This document shows positions 22,449 to 35,025 of a stretch of DNA of 64,000 nucleotides, in pieces; position 1 is the first letter of the stretch, and each line of letters begins with the position of its first letter. Source of the DNA: Turnera subulata (Eukaryota > Streptophyta > Magnoliopsida > Malpighiales > Passifloraceae); assembly GCA_028386065.3 (NCBI GenBank), contig JAKUCV010007141.1:1-64000 (forward strand), in the 5' to 3' direction. The notes under the pieces are model-generated. The model searched no databases. It saw only the letters and a list, made by a program, of their open reading frames with translations, and was not told the origin of the DNA. The translations under genes and the position numbers were made by a program.

Positions 22449-24116
22449 CTGTGTATCTCAAACCAGAACCACAAGCTGAAGATCATGAAAAACAGTTGTT
22501 CTTGATACTGGACTCTACAGCAAGCCCTGATGACAAATATAGCTCAACTAGACCTGAAAATTACATTACAAGGACAAGAATTAACGCATTAGAATCCATT
22601 AAGAGTTCTGTAAAGGACAGATTATGGAAAAGCAAGCACAGACATAATCAACCTTGGTAAACAAACAACTACAAGCAACTTCCAGTAATGCAACAAAACT
22701 ACGGTATTTATTTAAATCGTTTGTACCAATACATTTAACGCTCAGATATCTGAATCAAGGAAAACCAGTGAAAGCATATCAGTGCAAGCAGAAAGATACG
22801 ATCGAAAACTGAATGAACAGAGATAATCCATGGGCTTAGTGTACTTCACTACACGTAGCAAATGAAGGGAAGTGCTTTTAAAGGATTTAACAACAGATGC
22901 AATACATTAACAGGTAGGCAAATTACCAAGAGAGTAGTTAAATAATCACCTAATACACAAGAATCAATAAAGAAGAGTGTACGGAACTGATTCAGTACTT
23001 ATAAACAAATTATATAATACCAAAAGCAAAAATCATCACAATCACCAGACATCATAAGTCAGGACCGCTACTCTAACGCAACCCGTCACCTAAATATCAA
23101 TTAACCAATTTACCCTATCCCTGAAAAGAACCCTAACCTTCTACCAATCAACCACCATCCTCAAAATGACTAGTAAAATGATAAGCCTGACCCAAACGCG
23201 ATCAAATTATCAAACAAACACATCGAGATTCGAGACAATCTATCAACCCCAACTAGATTTCGATAAATCTCTAAAATGTAAAACAACAAGAATAAAATTA
23301 ACATTTAGATTAAGCATAACAAGAGAAACAGACAACGCTTGGTTCCGCAGAAAGAAAGTTCAAATCGCACACGCAACTCACCAGAGTAACTTTCCAGTAA
23401 AAGAAAAGGAACAGAAACTAGCCGTCTCTCTCAAGATTCTTAATCTTTTTTCAGTTTTCTCGGCAGCCAAACACGGAGCCAGAAAATGAAACAAAATAGT
23501 AAAAGGAAAACGTGACTTACACAGAAACTACTCTACTGTACTCTCCTCCTGCTCTACTAACGGTCAAAATTTGATGTGACACTTGTGTTACATGCAAGAA
23601 TCATTAAAAAGCACACCACAAAGAGGAATTCGAATAACAGGCAATTAATGATTGGATTTTATTGTTTAAACGGAAATTAAGAGGAGTTATTAACTTACCG
23701 TTAATAGTGAGATACTATACTAAAAAGCTCCCTCAGGTAAGATTCAAAATTCTAACCAAGAAATCACTTAAAGAAACCGAAATTCAAGGGAGGAGGACAC
23801 TTACGGTACTAAAAAATAGAGCAGGAGATCGTTATTAACTGTTAAGGAAAGAAATTCAAAATATGAAAACGAAATGCGGCTTGCTTTGTAGTTACTACTT
23901 ACTGGTCAGTGTAACGGCGTCAAGGGGGCGGCGCCGAGGTTGTTTGATCGGTGGCGGAGTTGACGGTGACGGAGGAGTATCTATCTGGTGGTTGGTGTGT
24001 GAAAAGATCAAAGATGGAAATTCGTAGAGAGAGGGAGTAAGTGTGGTTTTTGACGGAGAGAGAGCCAAATGGGAGAAAAAGAAAGGAGAAGGCTCTCTCT
24101 TTCCATACACCCCCAT
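22449..24116 (-). other. 5' UTR, UTR introns and promoter of the coiled-coil gene
   Basis: No coding exon fits between the ATG at 22448 and the purine-rich (+ strand) stretch at 24030-24100, whose minus strand is a CT-rich leader typical of plant 5' UTRs. An open minus-strand frame of 73 codons at 23895-24116 (start MGVYGKREPS) lies there and is more likely upstream-leader sequence or a uORF than a separate gene. Confidence 0.4.
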
Positions 24117-25229
24117 AAAACCCCTTTAATCCTTCTAACCTCCCATTAAACCAGTGCTTTACATAAAATTTTAGCGACCTACGGCGCCTATTTCACCTTT
24201 CCTCGCCCGAGGGTTAAACACTTTTCACTTTATAAACCCTCCACACTAGGACACTCCCCTCCCAAATCCTTTTCTAACTCTGACTTTTCTGTAGAGACAA
24301 GCCATGATTCTTGAAAAAATTAACATACCTTCCTTTTCTTTTTTTTTCTTCCGCACTGGTGTTTTGGACCAACCTGTCTTTAAGGAATAACAACGGACCT
24401 AGACTAATCCAGCTCATGGCATCATTGGAATCATAAAATTTGGCGCCACTAACCTCTAGTGATGCGTTCTCTACACTCCTTTTCTTTTTCTTCCTTTATG
24501 GTATATCTTAGTCTCCGCAAAATTCTTTCAAGTGCCACCTTTTGACAATGGATATGATGTTTAGAAGATAAACATTGTTAGCAAAATGCTTGTAAAAGGC
24601 AATAGATTATGGGTTGTGTATCTCTTTTGTGATGCATCATGATGCACATGGAGTGTCGTTTTAATTCATCAAACTTTTTTTTCCCCATTACAGGTATGTG
24701 TAATCATCCTTCTCCTCCGTATGGATAGGTCCATTATGATTTTTTTCGTAAAGGAAAAATGGGTCCATAATGAGGACTAAGAAAAATGGAAAACAAAGAG
24801 ATGGACAGAATGCAACTTTTTAAGCTTGGCCATTAAAGCAAAACTATTTCTCAAAAAAAAAAACAAAAGGAGAAAACATAAATGAAAAGACAACGATGCG
24901 TAGAATTATAAATTTATAATGAAGGTTTTCCTCTATTGGAAATACTCCCACAAAGAATCAACATAACCAAACCAAAACTATAATCTTTTTGCGTTGAACT
25001 TGAAACTTGAATTCTCAAGTTTAGTCCATCAGTTGATATACGTACCTCATCCAGTGATGGGTTAGAGAAAATCATTGAACCTTCGAATTTTGATGACTTC
25101 TTTTAGTGTTTGAAGTCCGTAATAATTAAAATTGGATTCCAGAATTGATAAAAATAAAGAAATATAACAGATTTAGGAAAAGCATGCACGCTTCATCCAT
25201 ATAGAAATCAGACATGGTATTACTTCCCT
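24117..25229. other. AT-rich intergenic region
   Basis: No gene, terminal repeat or tandem array was recognised here. Confidence 0.5.
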
Positions 25230-26512
25230 GGAAGAAAATCTCATGATTTCCTTGAATTATGTCATATCCATGTTTTTTTATTAATAATGGTTGGGTGTAT
25301 ATTCCATTTATATATGTAGACTAAGAGAGGATGCGACTCTATTAAATTGATCAGCCATGCCCCTACATGCATGCTAAAAATCCTGTTGTTGATGTTTTTT
25401 TAGCCTGCATTAAAAAGATTGCAGGATATTATTTATTGCTCCTAAATATAAACTTCTAAGATGTATGAAATTCCTGATTAACAACAATCCAAACTAAATT
25501 GTGTATATGATATCCAAAACTAACAACAATCAACGACAAAAAATCCAAAAATTAAAGCAAGCCAAGTAAAAGAGATGTTTAGGAATTGAAAATATTTTGA
25601 AAGCGTCTTTTAATCAGTCCATCAACCATACTTGTTTCAACAAGTCCACACGGGTCCTCATCGTCAAAAATAGCCAACTGTTATTGACCTAAAAAAATAG
25701 AAAAAGAATTTTGAATACTTCGTTCTTTATATATTTGTACTCTACATCACAATAAAAAATTATTTTAAGCATAAGTTCGCACATTTTTGTGCAACAATTC
25801 CATATTGTATGTTATACATTTTTAGAATTTGAATTATAATATAAATTAAATATCATTATCTATTGATGATATAGTCATCTTGTCGTTGATTGATTATTAA
25901 ATAATTATTTGGTTAAAGATATTTCTGAATCGATCGTATTCTTAATAATCCTCATCTTTTTGCATTTTTGCAGTTCTAACTAGCTTAAAATCTCAAACTT
26001 TCAGGGCCCATATGTATCAGGACGAAAAGCCCTCGGAGCCCATGTGTATCAGGACGAAAGGCCAATATGTGTTAGTATCAATATTAATTGAGCCTCATTT
26101 TCTATAACTTTATTAATATCCTTAAACTCTTCTTATTGCAAATGGTATATAGTTAAATCTAAGTTCGACATTCCTAATCGCAAGTCTTTGCGCGATATGC
26201 TGTCGATCTTGCGTCAAATAGTCAATGTAAAAAGGATATAGTGAAGTTCTATGTGCCTTGACTTCATAGCTAACCATATAGATTCACGGCCTAAACAAAG
26301 TAATTGAATCACGTTGCATTTTGTAGATAATGTATGTCTATAATGTATACATGAGAATGAAGCAATACGAAACCCTTTTCTTTGGTGTTGGAGCATTGGA
26401 AAAACGTGGGTGGCTTTCCAGTAGGGAACATAAACTTCTTATCTTTTAGTGGAAAGACAAATATAAACTTCAACATATGAAATTTGTCCTTATAATATTA
26501 GCAGTATGGCGA
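25230..26512. repeat. Copy 1 of a ~1.28 kb duplicated segment
   Basis: Nearly identical to 29468-30752, with only scattered substitutions and small indels (for example, copy 2 has 9 extra bases near 30654). No coding capacity is evident. It contains a two-unit tandem repeat near 26006-26063 (CATATGTATCAGGACGAAA then CATGTGTATCAGGACGAAA). The identity between copies continues past 26512 into the adjacent LTR up to 26893. Confidence 0.88.
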
Positions 26513-26893
26513 TGAAACGCCCCGACCTGTATTTACCATACACAGTAAACACGTGCCGAAACTGTAACGACCCAACCAAACAAAACCCAGCATACAGTGT
26601 ATACATCAGTAATTCTGGCTCAACAGCCCAAAATATAAACATCAATAATATCACTACCGGCCCAAGGCCCAACAATAACAAAAAGTAGCACAGCAGAAGA
26701 CTTAATAACTCACAAAGACACTGTATGCGACACTGATGCAAACTATGGATCCGAGTCCTGTCCAAGGGATAACGTTGCAGTCTGTCTGGATTGCATCAAA
26801 CCTGAACCACAAATAACTCAACCTACGGGATGAAAGCCCGCAGGTGAGGAGTGAGTCCGAAGTGCTCACCGACGAAGGATAGACAATCAATAT
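26513..26893 (-). mobile_element. LTR fragment, A type, cut by the B-type LTR
   Basis: Begins TGAAACGCCCCGACC after GGCGA, exactly as the complete A-type LTR does at 30753, and follows it for about 380 bp to TAGACAATCAATAT. It then switches directly to the terminus of another LTR at 26894. It is the continuation of the duplicated flank and not an independent insertion. Confidence 0.82.
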
Positions 26894-29424
26894 TGAAACG
26901 CCCCGACCCGTATTTACCGTACACAGTAAACACGTGCCGGAACTGTGACGACCCAACCAAAATAGGACCAAGCATACAGTGTGAACAATAATAACTCGGC
27001 CCAACGGCCCATAATAGTAAAACATCATAATTAACAAATCTGGCCCAATGGCCCAATAATAACAGAAGTATGCACACTAAAAATTACTCAAGTCCAAAAA
27101 CATAGGCTAAACAGCCCAACCGAAAGACACGACCCAAAAGACTCAATAAAACCAATTATCCAATTTTATCTTTCCCGGGCCCCGTCACGGATAAGCTAAG
27201 GTCGTACCAGGTTATCAACCTGTTCCTGGTGCCAGATCAAAAAAAAACCCGGGATCAACATCCCAATATCAAACTCAGGGATCAACATCCCAATCAAACC
27301 GGCATCAACATGCCCATCAAGTAACCCAGATCATGGCACCACAAAACAGTCACAAACCATCCGGTCGTACCTCTACTTACCACGTGACAATTATATACAA
27401 TACCAAACAAGCACCGGGATAGACATCCCGAGCCAAAACACAACAAAAGCACAGCATCTAACAATGCAACAACACCAAACACAATAACCGAGTAATAAGG
27501 CACATATTGAAGGAAATCCATCCTCACCTTGGCCGATTACTCAACTTCGGAAACTATGACCGGTCCGACGCCGGCTCCTCGGGAAACTGCCCGATATCCA
27601 AACCTATACCACAAGACAATATATACACTGACATAAATGCACATAATCGGTACTATGATGCCAACATTACGATATATACCCATCCCGGTTCTTATCTGTT
27701 ATTATTATCTTTTATCGAAAATAATTAACCGTACGTACATCCGAATATTATTTCGGTACTATACCTTAATTAAAATTCTTTTCAAAATATATTTTCATAA
27801 AATAACCATAATTTCCAAAATAATAATATCCATAATTTTTCCAAAAAAAATAATAACCTATTTATAATTTTCAGAAAACATTTATATAGTATTTATCTTT
27901 TTCTAATTATATATAATAATACTTTCCAACACAAAATATAATTAACTTAAATTTACAAAATACATATTTATTTACATATACCACAATCATAATTTTCCAG
28001 AGAAAATAATATACAAATTATTTTCCAGAAATTATTTTCAAGGCATATATATAATTTTCCAAGTAATATTAGTTTTTCCTAAAACATTACTTAATTATTT
28101 TTCAAAGTAAATATATTTATATTTTCCTGAAAATTCCAGAATTAAATTAGCCATAATTTTCTCAAAATAATTATATAATTTTTTTCCAAAAATAATATAC
28201 CAGATTGATAAATAAATACATATATCCATATATTATTTCTTTTTTTTTTTAAACTGGACTGGGCCATGAACAGTAAGCCCATGCCCAGCCCAGAACAGCC
28301 CAACAGGTCAGGCCCAGGAGCCCAAGCCCAGGCCCGATCCGCGAGGCTCAAATCCAATAACCCAACCCACTAACACAACCCGCGGATCCGGGTCGTACCA
28401 TATCGTAAACGGGTTAAACCCACTACCTACGGGTTACGGGTCCTCACCTCGGGTTGAACGGCTGAGACGGCGGCGGAAGGCACGACGCAGCGCGAGGGAG
28501 TGCAGCGCGAGGTCGGCATGAGGCGGCGACTCCAACGGTGGTGGAAAGGCAGCGAGACGCGTCGCGACGGCTGAGCAGGAGGCGGAGGAAGAGGATCCGC
28601 GGGTTTCGCCGCGGGTCAACGGCTCCACGGCGCGCGTCAGGCGGCGGAAGGCGACGGGGAAGGCGGCGTTCAGTCGGCGACAGGACGGCGAGCACGGTGG
28701 TACCGGTGGTGCGTCGAGATTCGGCGGGGAACGGCTCGAGGTGAACAGTAACGAGGAGGAACTGGGTTGACGGCACTGTTCACCGGCCCTTTTCTTTTTT
28801 TTCTTCTTTTTTTCTCCATATTTTCTTGCTTTTCTTCTTATTTTCTTTTCTTTCATTTTCTTGATTTTCTTTCTTCTTCTCTCTTTTTTTTCTATTTTAT
28901 TATTTTTTTCTGTTTTATTTTTTTTCCCCGACTCTTATTACTTTTTTTTTCTTTTTTTTCCTTTTTCTTTTTTTTTCTCTCTTCTTTTCTCTTTTCTCTC
29001 TTTTTCTTTTTCTCTCCTTTTCTCTCTTTTTCTTTTCTCTCTTTTTCTTTTTCTTCTCTTCTTCCTCTCCTCACCCGGCTGCCTTTCCTTTCTTTATACA
29101 GAAAAAAAATTACTATTAAACATGTGATGTCCAATAATATGATTCGTCTCCGTTACGGGCGAATCCGATCCGGACCAGAAAATAACAGATACCTCCTTAG
29201 TTATTTTCCGGTGTGATTTTCCGAGAAATTCCGAAACCCGAAAAATACCAACTTAGTTCCGAAAAATCCACGGAAAAATCACGAGCGCGGGAAAACCCTC
29301 GGTTTCGAAAAACGACGCTCGATTTACCTTGAATTAATTACCCAAGATTAATTCAACAGTAAATCACGGTAAATAGACTTTTACAGTCCGGTAAAAATCC
29401 AAAATTTTTACCCGGGCTGTTACA
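26894..29424 (-). mobile_element. B-type Gypsy LTR, about 2.5 kb, probably solo or end of a lost element
   Basis: Runs from TGAAACGCCCCGACCCG to CCCGGGCTGTTACA, which on the minus strand is TGTAACAGCCCGGG to GGGGCGTTTCA, a standard TG...CA LTR. It is a relative of the A-type LTR but diverged in the middle. It holds dyads of the GGGAT-N4-ATCCC type near 27250-27430, an AT-rich block at 27700-28250, a GC-rich block at 28430-28760 and a ~290 base C/T tract at 28785-29075. The flanks AATAT and TCCTC do not match, so no target-site duplication is left. Long open frames within it are base-composition artefacts. Confidence 0.8.
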
Positions 29425-29467
29425 TCCTCGCTGCTGAAACATTTTCCATTCTTTGCATGATGCTTTT

Positions 29468-30752
29468 GGAAGAAAATCTCATGATTTCCTTGAATTATGT
29501 CATATCCATGTTTTTTTCTTAATAATGGTTGGGTGTATATTCCATTTATATATAGACTAAGAGAGGATGCGACTCTATTAAATTGATCAGCCATGCCCTA
29601 CATGCATGCTAAAAATCCTGTTGTTGATGTTTTTTAGCCTGCATTAAAAAGATTGCAGGATATTATTTATTGCTCCTAAATATAAACTTCTAAAATGTAT
29701 GAAATTCCTGATTAACAACAATCCAAACTAAAATGTGCATATGATATCCAAAACTAACAACAATCAACGACAAAAAATCTTAAAATTAAAGCAAGCCAAG
29801 TAAAAGAGATGTTTAGGAATTGAAAATATTTTGAAAACGTCTTTTAATCAGTCCATCAACCATACTTGTTTTAACAAGTCCACACGGGTCCTCATCGTCA
29901 AAAATAGCCAACTGTTATTGACCTAAAAAAATAGAAAAAGAATTTTGAATACTTCGTTCTTTATATATTTGTACTCTACATCACAATAAAAAATTATTTT
30001 AAGCATAAGTTCGCACATTTTTGTGCAACAATTCCATATTGTATGTTATACATTTTTAGAATTTGAATTATAATATAATTAAATATCATTATCTATTGAT
30101 GATATAGTCATCTTGTCGTTGATTGATTATTAAATAATTATTTGGTTAAAGATATTTCTGAATCGATCGTATTCTTAATAATCCTCATCTTTTTGCATTT
30201 TTGCAGTTCTAACTAGCTTAAAATCTCAAACTTTCAGGGCCCATATGTATCAGGACGAAAAGCCCTCGGAGCCCATGTGTATCAGGACGAAAGGCCCATA
30301 TGTGTTAGTATCAATATTAATTGAGCCTCATTTTCTATAACTTTATTAATATCCTTAAACTCTTCTTATTGCAAATGGTATATAGTTAAATCTAAGTTCG
30401 ACATTCCTAATCGCAAGTCTTTGCGCGATATGCTGTTGATCTTGCGTCAAATAGTCAATGTAAAAAGGATATAGTGATGTTCTATGTGCCTTGACTTCAT
30501 AGCTAACCATATAGATTCATGGCCTAAACAAAGTAATTGAATCACGTTGCATTTTGTAGATAATGTATGTCTATAATGTATACATGAGAATGAAGCAATA
30601 TGAAACCCTTTTCTTTGGTGTTGGAGCATTGGAAAAACGTGGGTGGCTTTCCAGCTACATGTAGGGAACATAAACTTCTTATCTTTTAGTGGAAAGATAA
30701 ATATAAACTTCAACATATGAAATTTGTCCTTATAATATTAGCACTATGGCGA
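29468..30752. repeat. Copy 2 of the ~1.28 kb duplicated segment
   Basis: Matches 25230-26512 in the same orientation. Its right edge, GGCGA at 30748-30752, directly abuts the complete A-type element. Forty-three bases of unassigned sequence (29425-29467) separate it from the B-type LTR. Confidence 0.88.
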
Positions 30753-33536
30753 TGAAACGTCTCGGCCCGTATTTACCATACATAGTAAACACGTGCCGGA
30801 ACTGTAACGATCCAACCAAATAAAACCCAGCATACAGTGTATACATCAGTAATTCTGGCTCAACAGCCCAAAATATAAACATCAATAATATCACTACCGG
30901 CCCAAGGCCCAACAATAACAAAAAATAGCATAGCGGAAGACTTAATAACTCACAAAGACACTGTATGCGACACTGATGCAAACTATGGATCCGAGTCTTG
31001 TCCAAGGACTAACGCTGCAGCCTGTCTGGAATGCATCAAACCTGAACCACAAATAACTCAACCTACGGGATGAAAGCCAGCAAGTGAGGGGTGAGTCCGA
31101 AGTGCGCACCGACGAAGGATAGACAATCAATATGCAACACTATAAATTACTCAAGTCGAACACAAGCAAAAACCGACAAAATTCACCAAACCAAATGACT
31201 CGACCCAAAACCGGTCCAAGACCAAAAAGACTTAAACAAAAATCCAATTTCCAATTTTATCTTTCCGGGCCCCGTCACGGATAAGCTAGGGGTCAGACCT
31301 AGTTATCAACATATTCCGGGTGCCAAGCCAAACCAAGAGAGCCCAGGGATCGACATCCCAAAAATAAGAACCCAGGGATAGACATCCCAAATATAATCAC
31401 GGGATAGACATCCCAAGCATAGACATGTTTATCACAAGTAACCCAGGTCATGGCCATCACAAAACAGTCTTAAACCATCGAGTCGTACCACTACTTATCA
31501 CGTGACAATTATATTACCATCATCCAAACCAAATCACAGGGATCAACATCCCTAACCAAAATACCGGGATAGACATCCCATCCAAAACCGAGGATCAACA
31601 TCCTTATCACAAATTATTATTTAACCCATTATACTTATACCAAAAGACACGGAAATAATCATCCAAAACTCAATGTACGGGGATAAACATCCCAAAAACA
31701 ATCAGGACACTAGGATAAACATCCCGAAGCATACCACAGCAAATGCAACAACCAACAGTGCAACAATCATCAAACACAACAACCGAGTAATACAGGCACA
31801 TATAGAAGGAAATCCATCCTCACCTTGGCCGATTACTCAACTCTGAAGGTAATGACCGTTCCAAGGCCGACTCCTCGGGAAACTGCCCGATATCAAAACC
31901 TATACAACAAGACAACATGCTCACATAAATACACATAATCGGTATACTATGATGCCAAAACTGCGAAATACCCCATCCCGGTTCATATCCTTTATTATCT
32001 TCTTTTACCGAAAATATTATACCGTACGTATATCCGAATATTACTTCGGTATTTAATACTTTAATTCTTTCCAAAATATTTTTATGAAGTTATTTATCAT
32101 TTTCCAAAAATTATTGTCATTATAAAATATTTTTTTTGAAAAGATATATATTTACATTTATATTTACAAAATTATTTATATAAAATAATTATATTTTTCC
32201 AAAAATATAACTACTATAACATAATTCTCTGAAAATATAGCGTATGCTTATACTCCCAAAACATTTATAGTATATATATCATTTTCTAAAGTAGTCATTA
32301 TTTAGTAATTTTGCAAAGGATATAATTCTTATTTTAACTACCTTAGTTTTTGAAAATAATATAACATGATGATTACTTTATTTATTTTCACAAAATAAAC
32401 CACATACTCTATGTACTCATTTTTTCCAGAAAATATCCAATCCATATTGCATATATATTTATTTGTTATCATATTTTTTTCTAATTTTTATTTTTTTTAA
32501 CTCGGACTGGGCCAAGGTCCAAGCCCAAGCCCAGTGTCAAAGTCCAAGTCACAAGCCAGGCCCAGTCCAGCCCACGGTTAGACCCACACGGATCCGGGTT
32601 GTCCTATATCGCAAACGGGTCAAGCCACAACATACGGGTTGCCACCTTGTGTGGTCAACGGCGGCGGCGCGACATGGAAGGGAGGCGACGGCGGCACTGC
32701 TGACGGGGCGAGACGCGGCGGCGTCGTGTGCGGTGGTGGCGTCTTGCAGCATCGAGCGAAGAGGAAGGACGAGGGTGGTGCGTCCTGGCCGTCGGCAGCA
32801 ACAAGAAGATCGACGACGGTGGTTGCTGGAGCTGCAGGCGTGCGACTCGGTTCGGCTACAACGGTGGCGCGGCGACAGCAGGGAGAGGACGGCGAGGAGG
32901 CGCGGCTCTCTGCTCGTCGTCGTCGTGTGGAGGGCTGAGCAAGGCGGCACGGTGAAGAGGAAGGTGACGGTCGGCGGCTCAGGCGGCAACTCCTCCTCCT
33001 CCTATTTCTTTTTTTTTCTCTTCTTTTCTTTTTCCTTTCCGATTTCCATTTCTTTTTTTTCCCTTATTTTTCTTCTTCTCCTTTTTTTTTCCCTCTCTTT
33101 CTCTTTTTTTTTCTCCCTCTCTTTCTCTTTTTTTTTTTCTTCCTTTCTTCTTTCCCTCTTCTCCCCTTTCTTCCTGCTTTCTTTTAAAGAAAAATGAACA
33201 CTGTGGGCGGCTGATGACACAGGAAAATGGTGACTTGCCTTAATAATGCAGCTTGTCTGCATTATGGGACGAGTCCAATCCGGACCAAAAAATAACTGAT
33301 ACCCCCTTAGTTATTTTTCCGGTGTGATTTTTCTGAGGATTCCGGGGCCCGAAAAATACCAACTTAGGTCCGAAAAATCCACGGAAAAATCGCGAGCGCG
33401 GGAAAACCCTCGGTTTCAAAAAAAGATGCCCGATTTAACTTGAATTAATTAACCAAGATTAATTCATTCGGTAAATCGCGGTAAAAAGACTTTTACAGCC
33501 CCGGTAAAAATCCAAATTTTTACCCGGGCTGTTACA
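30753..33536 (-). repeat. 3' LTR of the LARD-like element
   Basis: About 2.78 kb. The + strand starts TGAAACGTCTCGGCCCG (two changes from the family terminus) and ends CCCGGGCTGTTACA. It contains about eight copies or variants of the GGGAT-N4-ATCCC dyad between 31345 and 31715, an AT-rich core at 32040-32500, a GC-rich block at 32640-32990 and a C/T tract at 33000-33185. Confidence 0.85.
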
Positions 33537-33573
33537 GTCTACCCACCTTAAAAAGAATTTCGTCCTCGAAATT
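33537..33573 (-). promoter_or_regulatory. Polypurine tract and terminal dyad next to the 3' LTR
   Basis: On the minus strand the internal region ends with GAATTTCG-AGGA-CGAAATTC, a perfect 8 bp dyad, followed by TTTTTAAGGTGGGTAGAC and then the LTR start TGTAACAG. The purine-rich stretch is where plus-strand priming is expected. A GAGGACGAAATTC-type box followed by a GGGGG/GGGTAG tract is a familiar ending of Tekay/Del-like Gypsy elements. Confidence 0.65.
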
Positions 33574-33676
33574 CCGTCTTATCCGTGGGTCCTACCACGG
33601 TAAGCTTCTGGCACACTATGCCAGCTGTCCAAACTCAACCCGAGATACCGCTTATACCCTTAAGCGACATCTCGTC

Positions 33677-33690
33677 CTCTATAAAAAACC
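33677..33690 (+). promoter_or_regulatory. TATA box before the first antisense ORF
   Basis: CTCTATAAAAAACC lies about 40 bp upstream of the ATG at 33723, on the strand opposite to the host element. Confidence 0.45.
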
Positions 33691-33722
33691 AAACCTCATG
33701 ACTGGCAAACTCACACACAGCC

Positions 33723-33971
33723 ATGGACTCTCCAATCCGATCTCGAACTACCTCAGACTCCGAGGATGACAACTACATCGGTGGTACTGCTTTCCCGATA
33801 AGCTCCGATGAAGAACCGCCAAGGAAGCGCTTCAAGACGAACATCGTCTGTCTGAAAGAACACATGGTCATCTCCAGCAGACGGCGAAAGAAGCATGCTG
33901 GCAAAGAAGCTGAGGATCGGAAGGGCAAAGCAATGGCTGAAAGCAACACTCCACTGCAGACACTATCGTAG
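33723..33971 (+). CDS. Antisense ORF 1 inside the LARD-like element, unknown product
   Basis: 82 codons. The product has an acidic start (SDSEDDNYIGG, SSDEEPP), a basic patch PPRKRFKT that could act as a nuclear signal, and a second basic stretch SSRRRKKHAGKEAEDRKGK. I do not recognise it. An AATAAA at about 34132, about 160 bp after the stop, gives the arrangement of a small transcription unit: TATA, ORF, poly(A)-like signal. No intron is evident. Whether it is transcribed is unknown. Confidence 0.4.
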   Translation: MDSPIRSRTTSDSEDDNYIGGTAFPISSDEEPPRKRFKTNIVCLKEHMVISSRRRKKHAGKEAEDRKGKAMAESNTPLQTLS

Positions 33972-34930
33972 CTGAACGTCTCACTGAGGAAGGTCAGCTC
34001 GGCGGTGATGCAGATAGAAGTGGCGTGCGCGGAACTCTTCCCCCACGTCAAAAACATCCAAAAGCTTGTAAAAGACTTAGAGAAGCATGTAACTCAATAG
34101 AGTACTTCTTCTCTGTTGTAAAACTGTTATGAATAAATAAAATAAGTTTTTTTTTTAAATCAAAACTCTTATGTTACGAAGTCTTATGTTAAACAGAAAA
34201 TCAAAACATCTCAAAGCAAAACAAAAATCAACAATAAGAATATAAAATCAAACATAAAGAGATTAAAAACAAAATTCGTTTAACAAAACCAAAACATAAA
34301 GAAGTTAAAACAAAACATGTTTTCATGTTCGGCGCTCTAGATCAGTCGTAAACATCCTCGATCCCGAGAAACGTAACACGCGCAACTAACGGTGACGTCG
34401 GTTTCCCTCGTGAAAAAGACGTCCGTTAACTCGCAAGGCGATGATCACGAGCACGTCCTGTGTCCCTCGAAAGAAATGATATCCACTTGTTCACAAATTC
34501 CGCATGAGCCAAAAACGTCTATCAAGTCTCGTATCCCTCCATGATGTCCAAACAAGTGTAAGCTTGTCGCACATGCACTCTACTCGAGGTATGGTCCCAT
34601 CAGTCTAGCCACAACGGTCACGAATGCATGTGATAAAAGATGTAGAAAATATAGAAAAACCATAAAAAGAAACGCCAAGGTAGCCAGGGCGATAGAAAAT
34701 CGTGAGATGGAAAAGAGCTGAAAACACTTGCGTTTGTAGCCCGAAAAACGTATAAAGTAACGAAGCAAAATTTCAAACCATGGCAAAATTTTCAAAAACA
34801 ACACCTTGAAGAATGAAAACGATTTGGAGCTTTGTGAAAGAGTTTACTTTTCCTATCACCAAAAAATCTTTTAGACTTTCATGGGGATAGGTGGGGTCTA
34901 AACTTTGAAAAACAAAACAGTAAACATTTT

Positions 34931-34942
34931 TCTATAAAAGGC
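34931..34942 (+). promoter_or_regulatory. TATA box before the second antisense ORF
   Basis: TCTATAAAAGGC lies about 90 bp upstream of the ATG at 35026 and is followed by an A-rich leader (many AAAACAAAAC units), typical of a plant transcript leader. Confidence 0.45.
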
Positions 34943-35025
34943 AAAACAACGGAAAGCAAAAACCACAAAGCATCCAATACAAAACAAAACACTTAGGCAA
35001 AGAAAACACCACGCGTCGAAACAAC

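Noticed and set aside
28434..29216. Several open frames in the B-type LTR
   Set aside because: Same reason: GC-rich then C/T-only sequence leaves few stops on either strand. No homology or start context.
25230..30752. Idea that the two 1.28 kb copies are LTRs of one element
   Set aside because: They lack TG...CA ends and no primer-binding or polypurine sites lie inside. The sequence between them is a complete B-type LTR plus an A-type fragment.
32463..33197. 244-codon open frame in the A-type LTR
   Set aside because: It covers the GC-rich block and the pyrimidine tract, producing Arg/Ala then Phe/Ser/Leu runs. The same sequence recurs in the other LTR with frame breaks, as expected of base composition alone.
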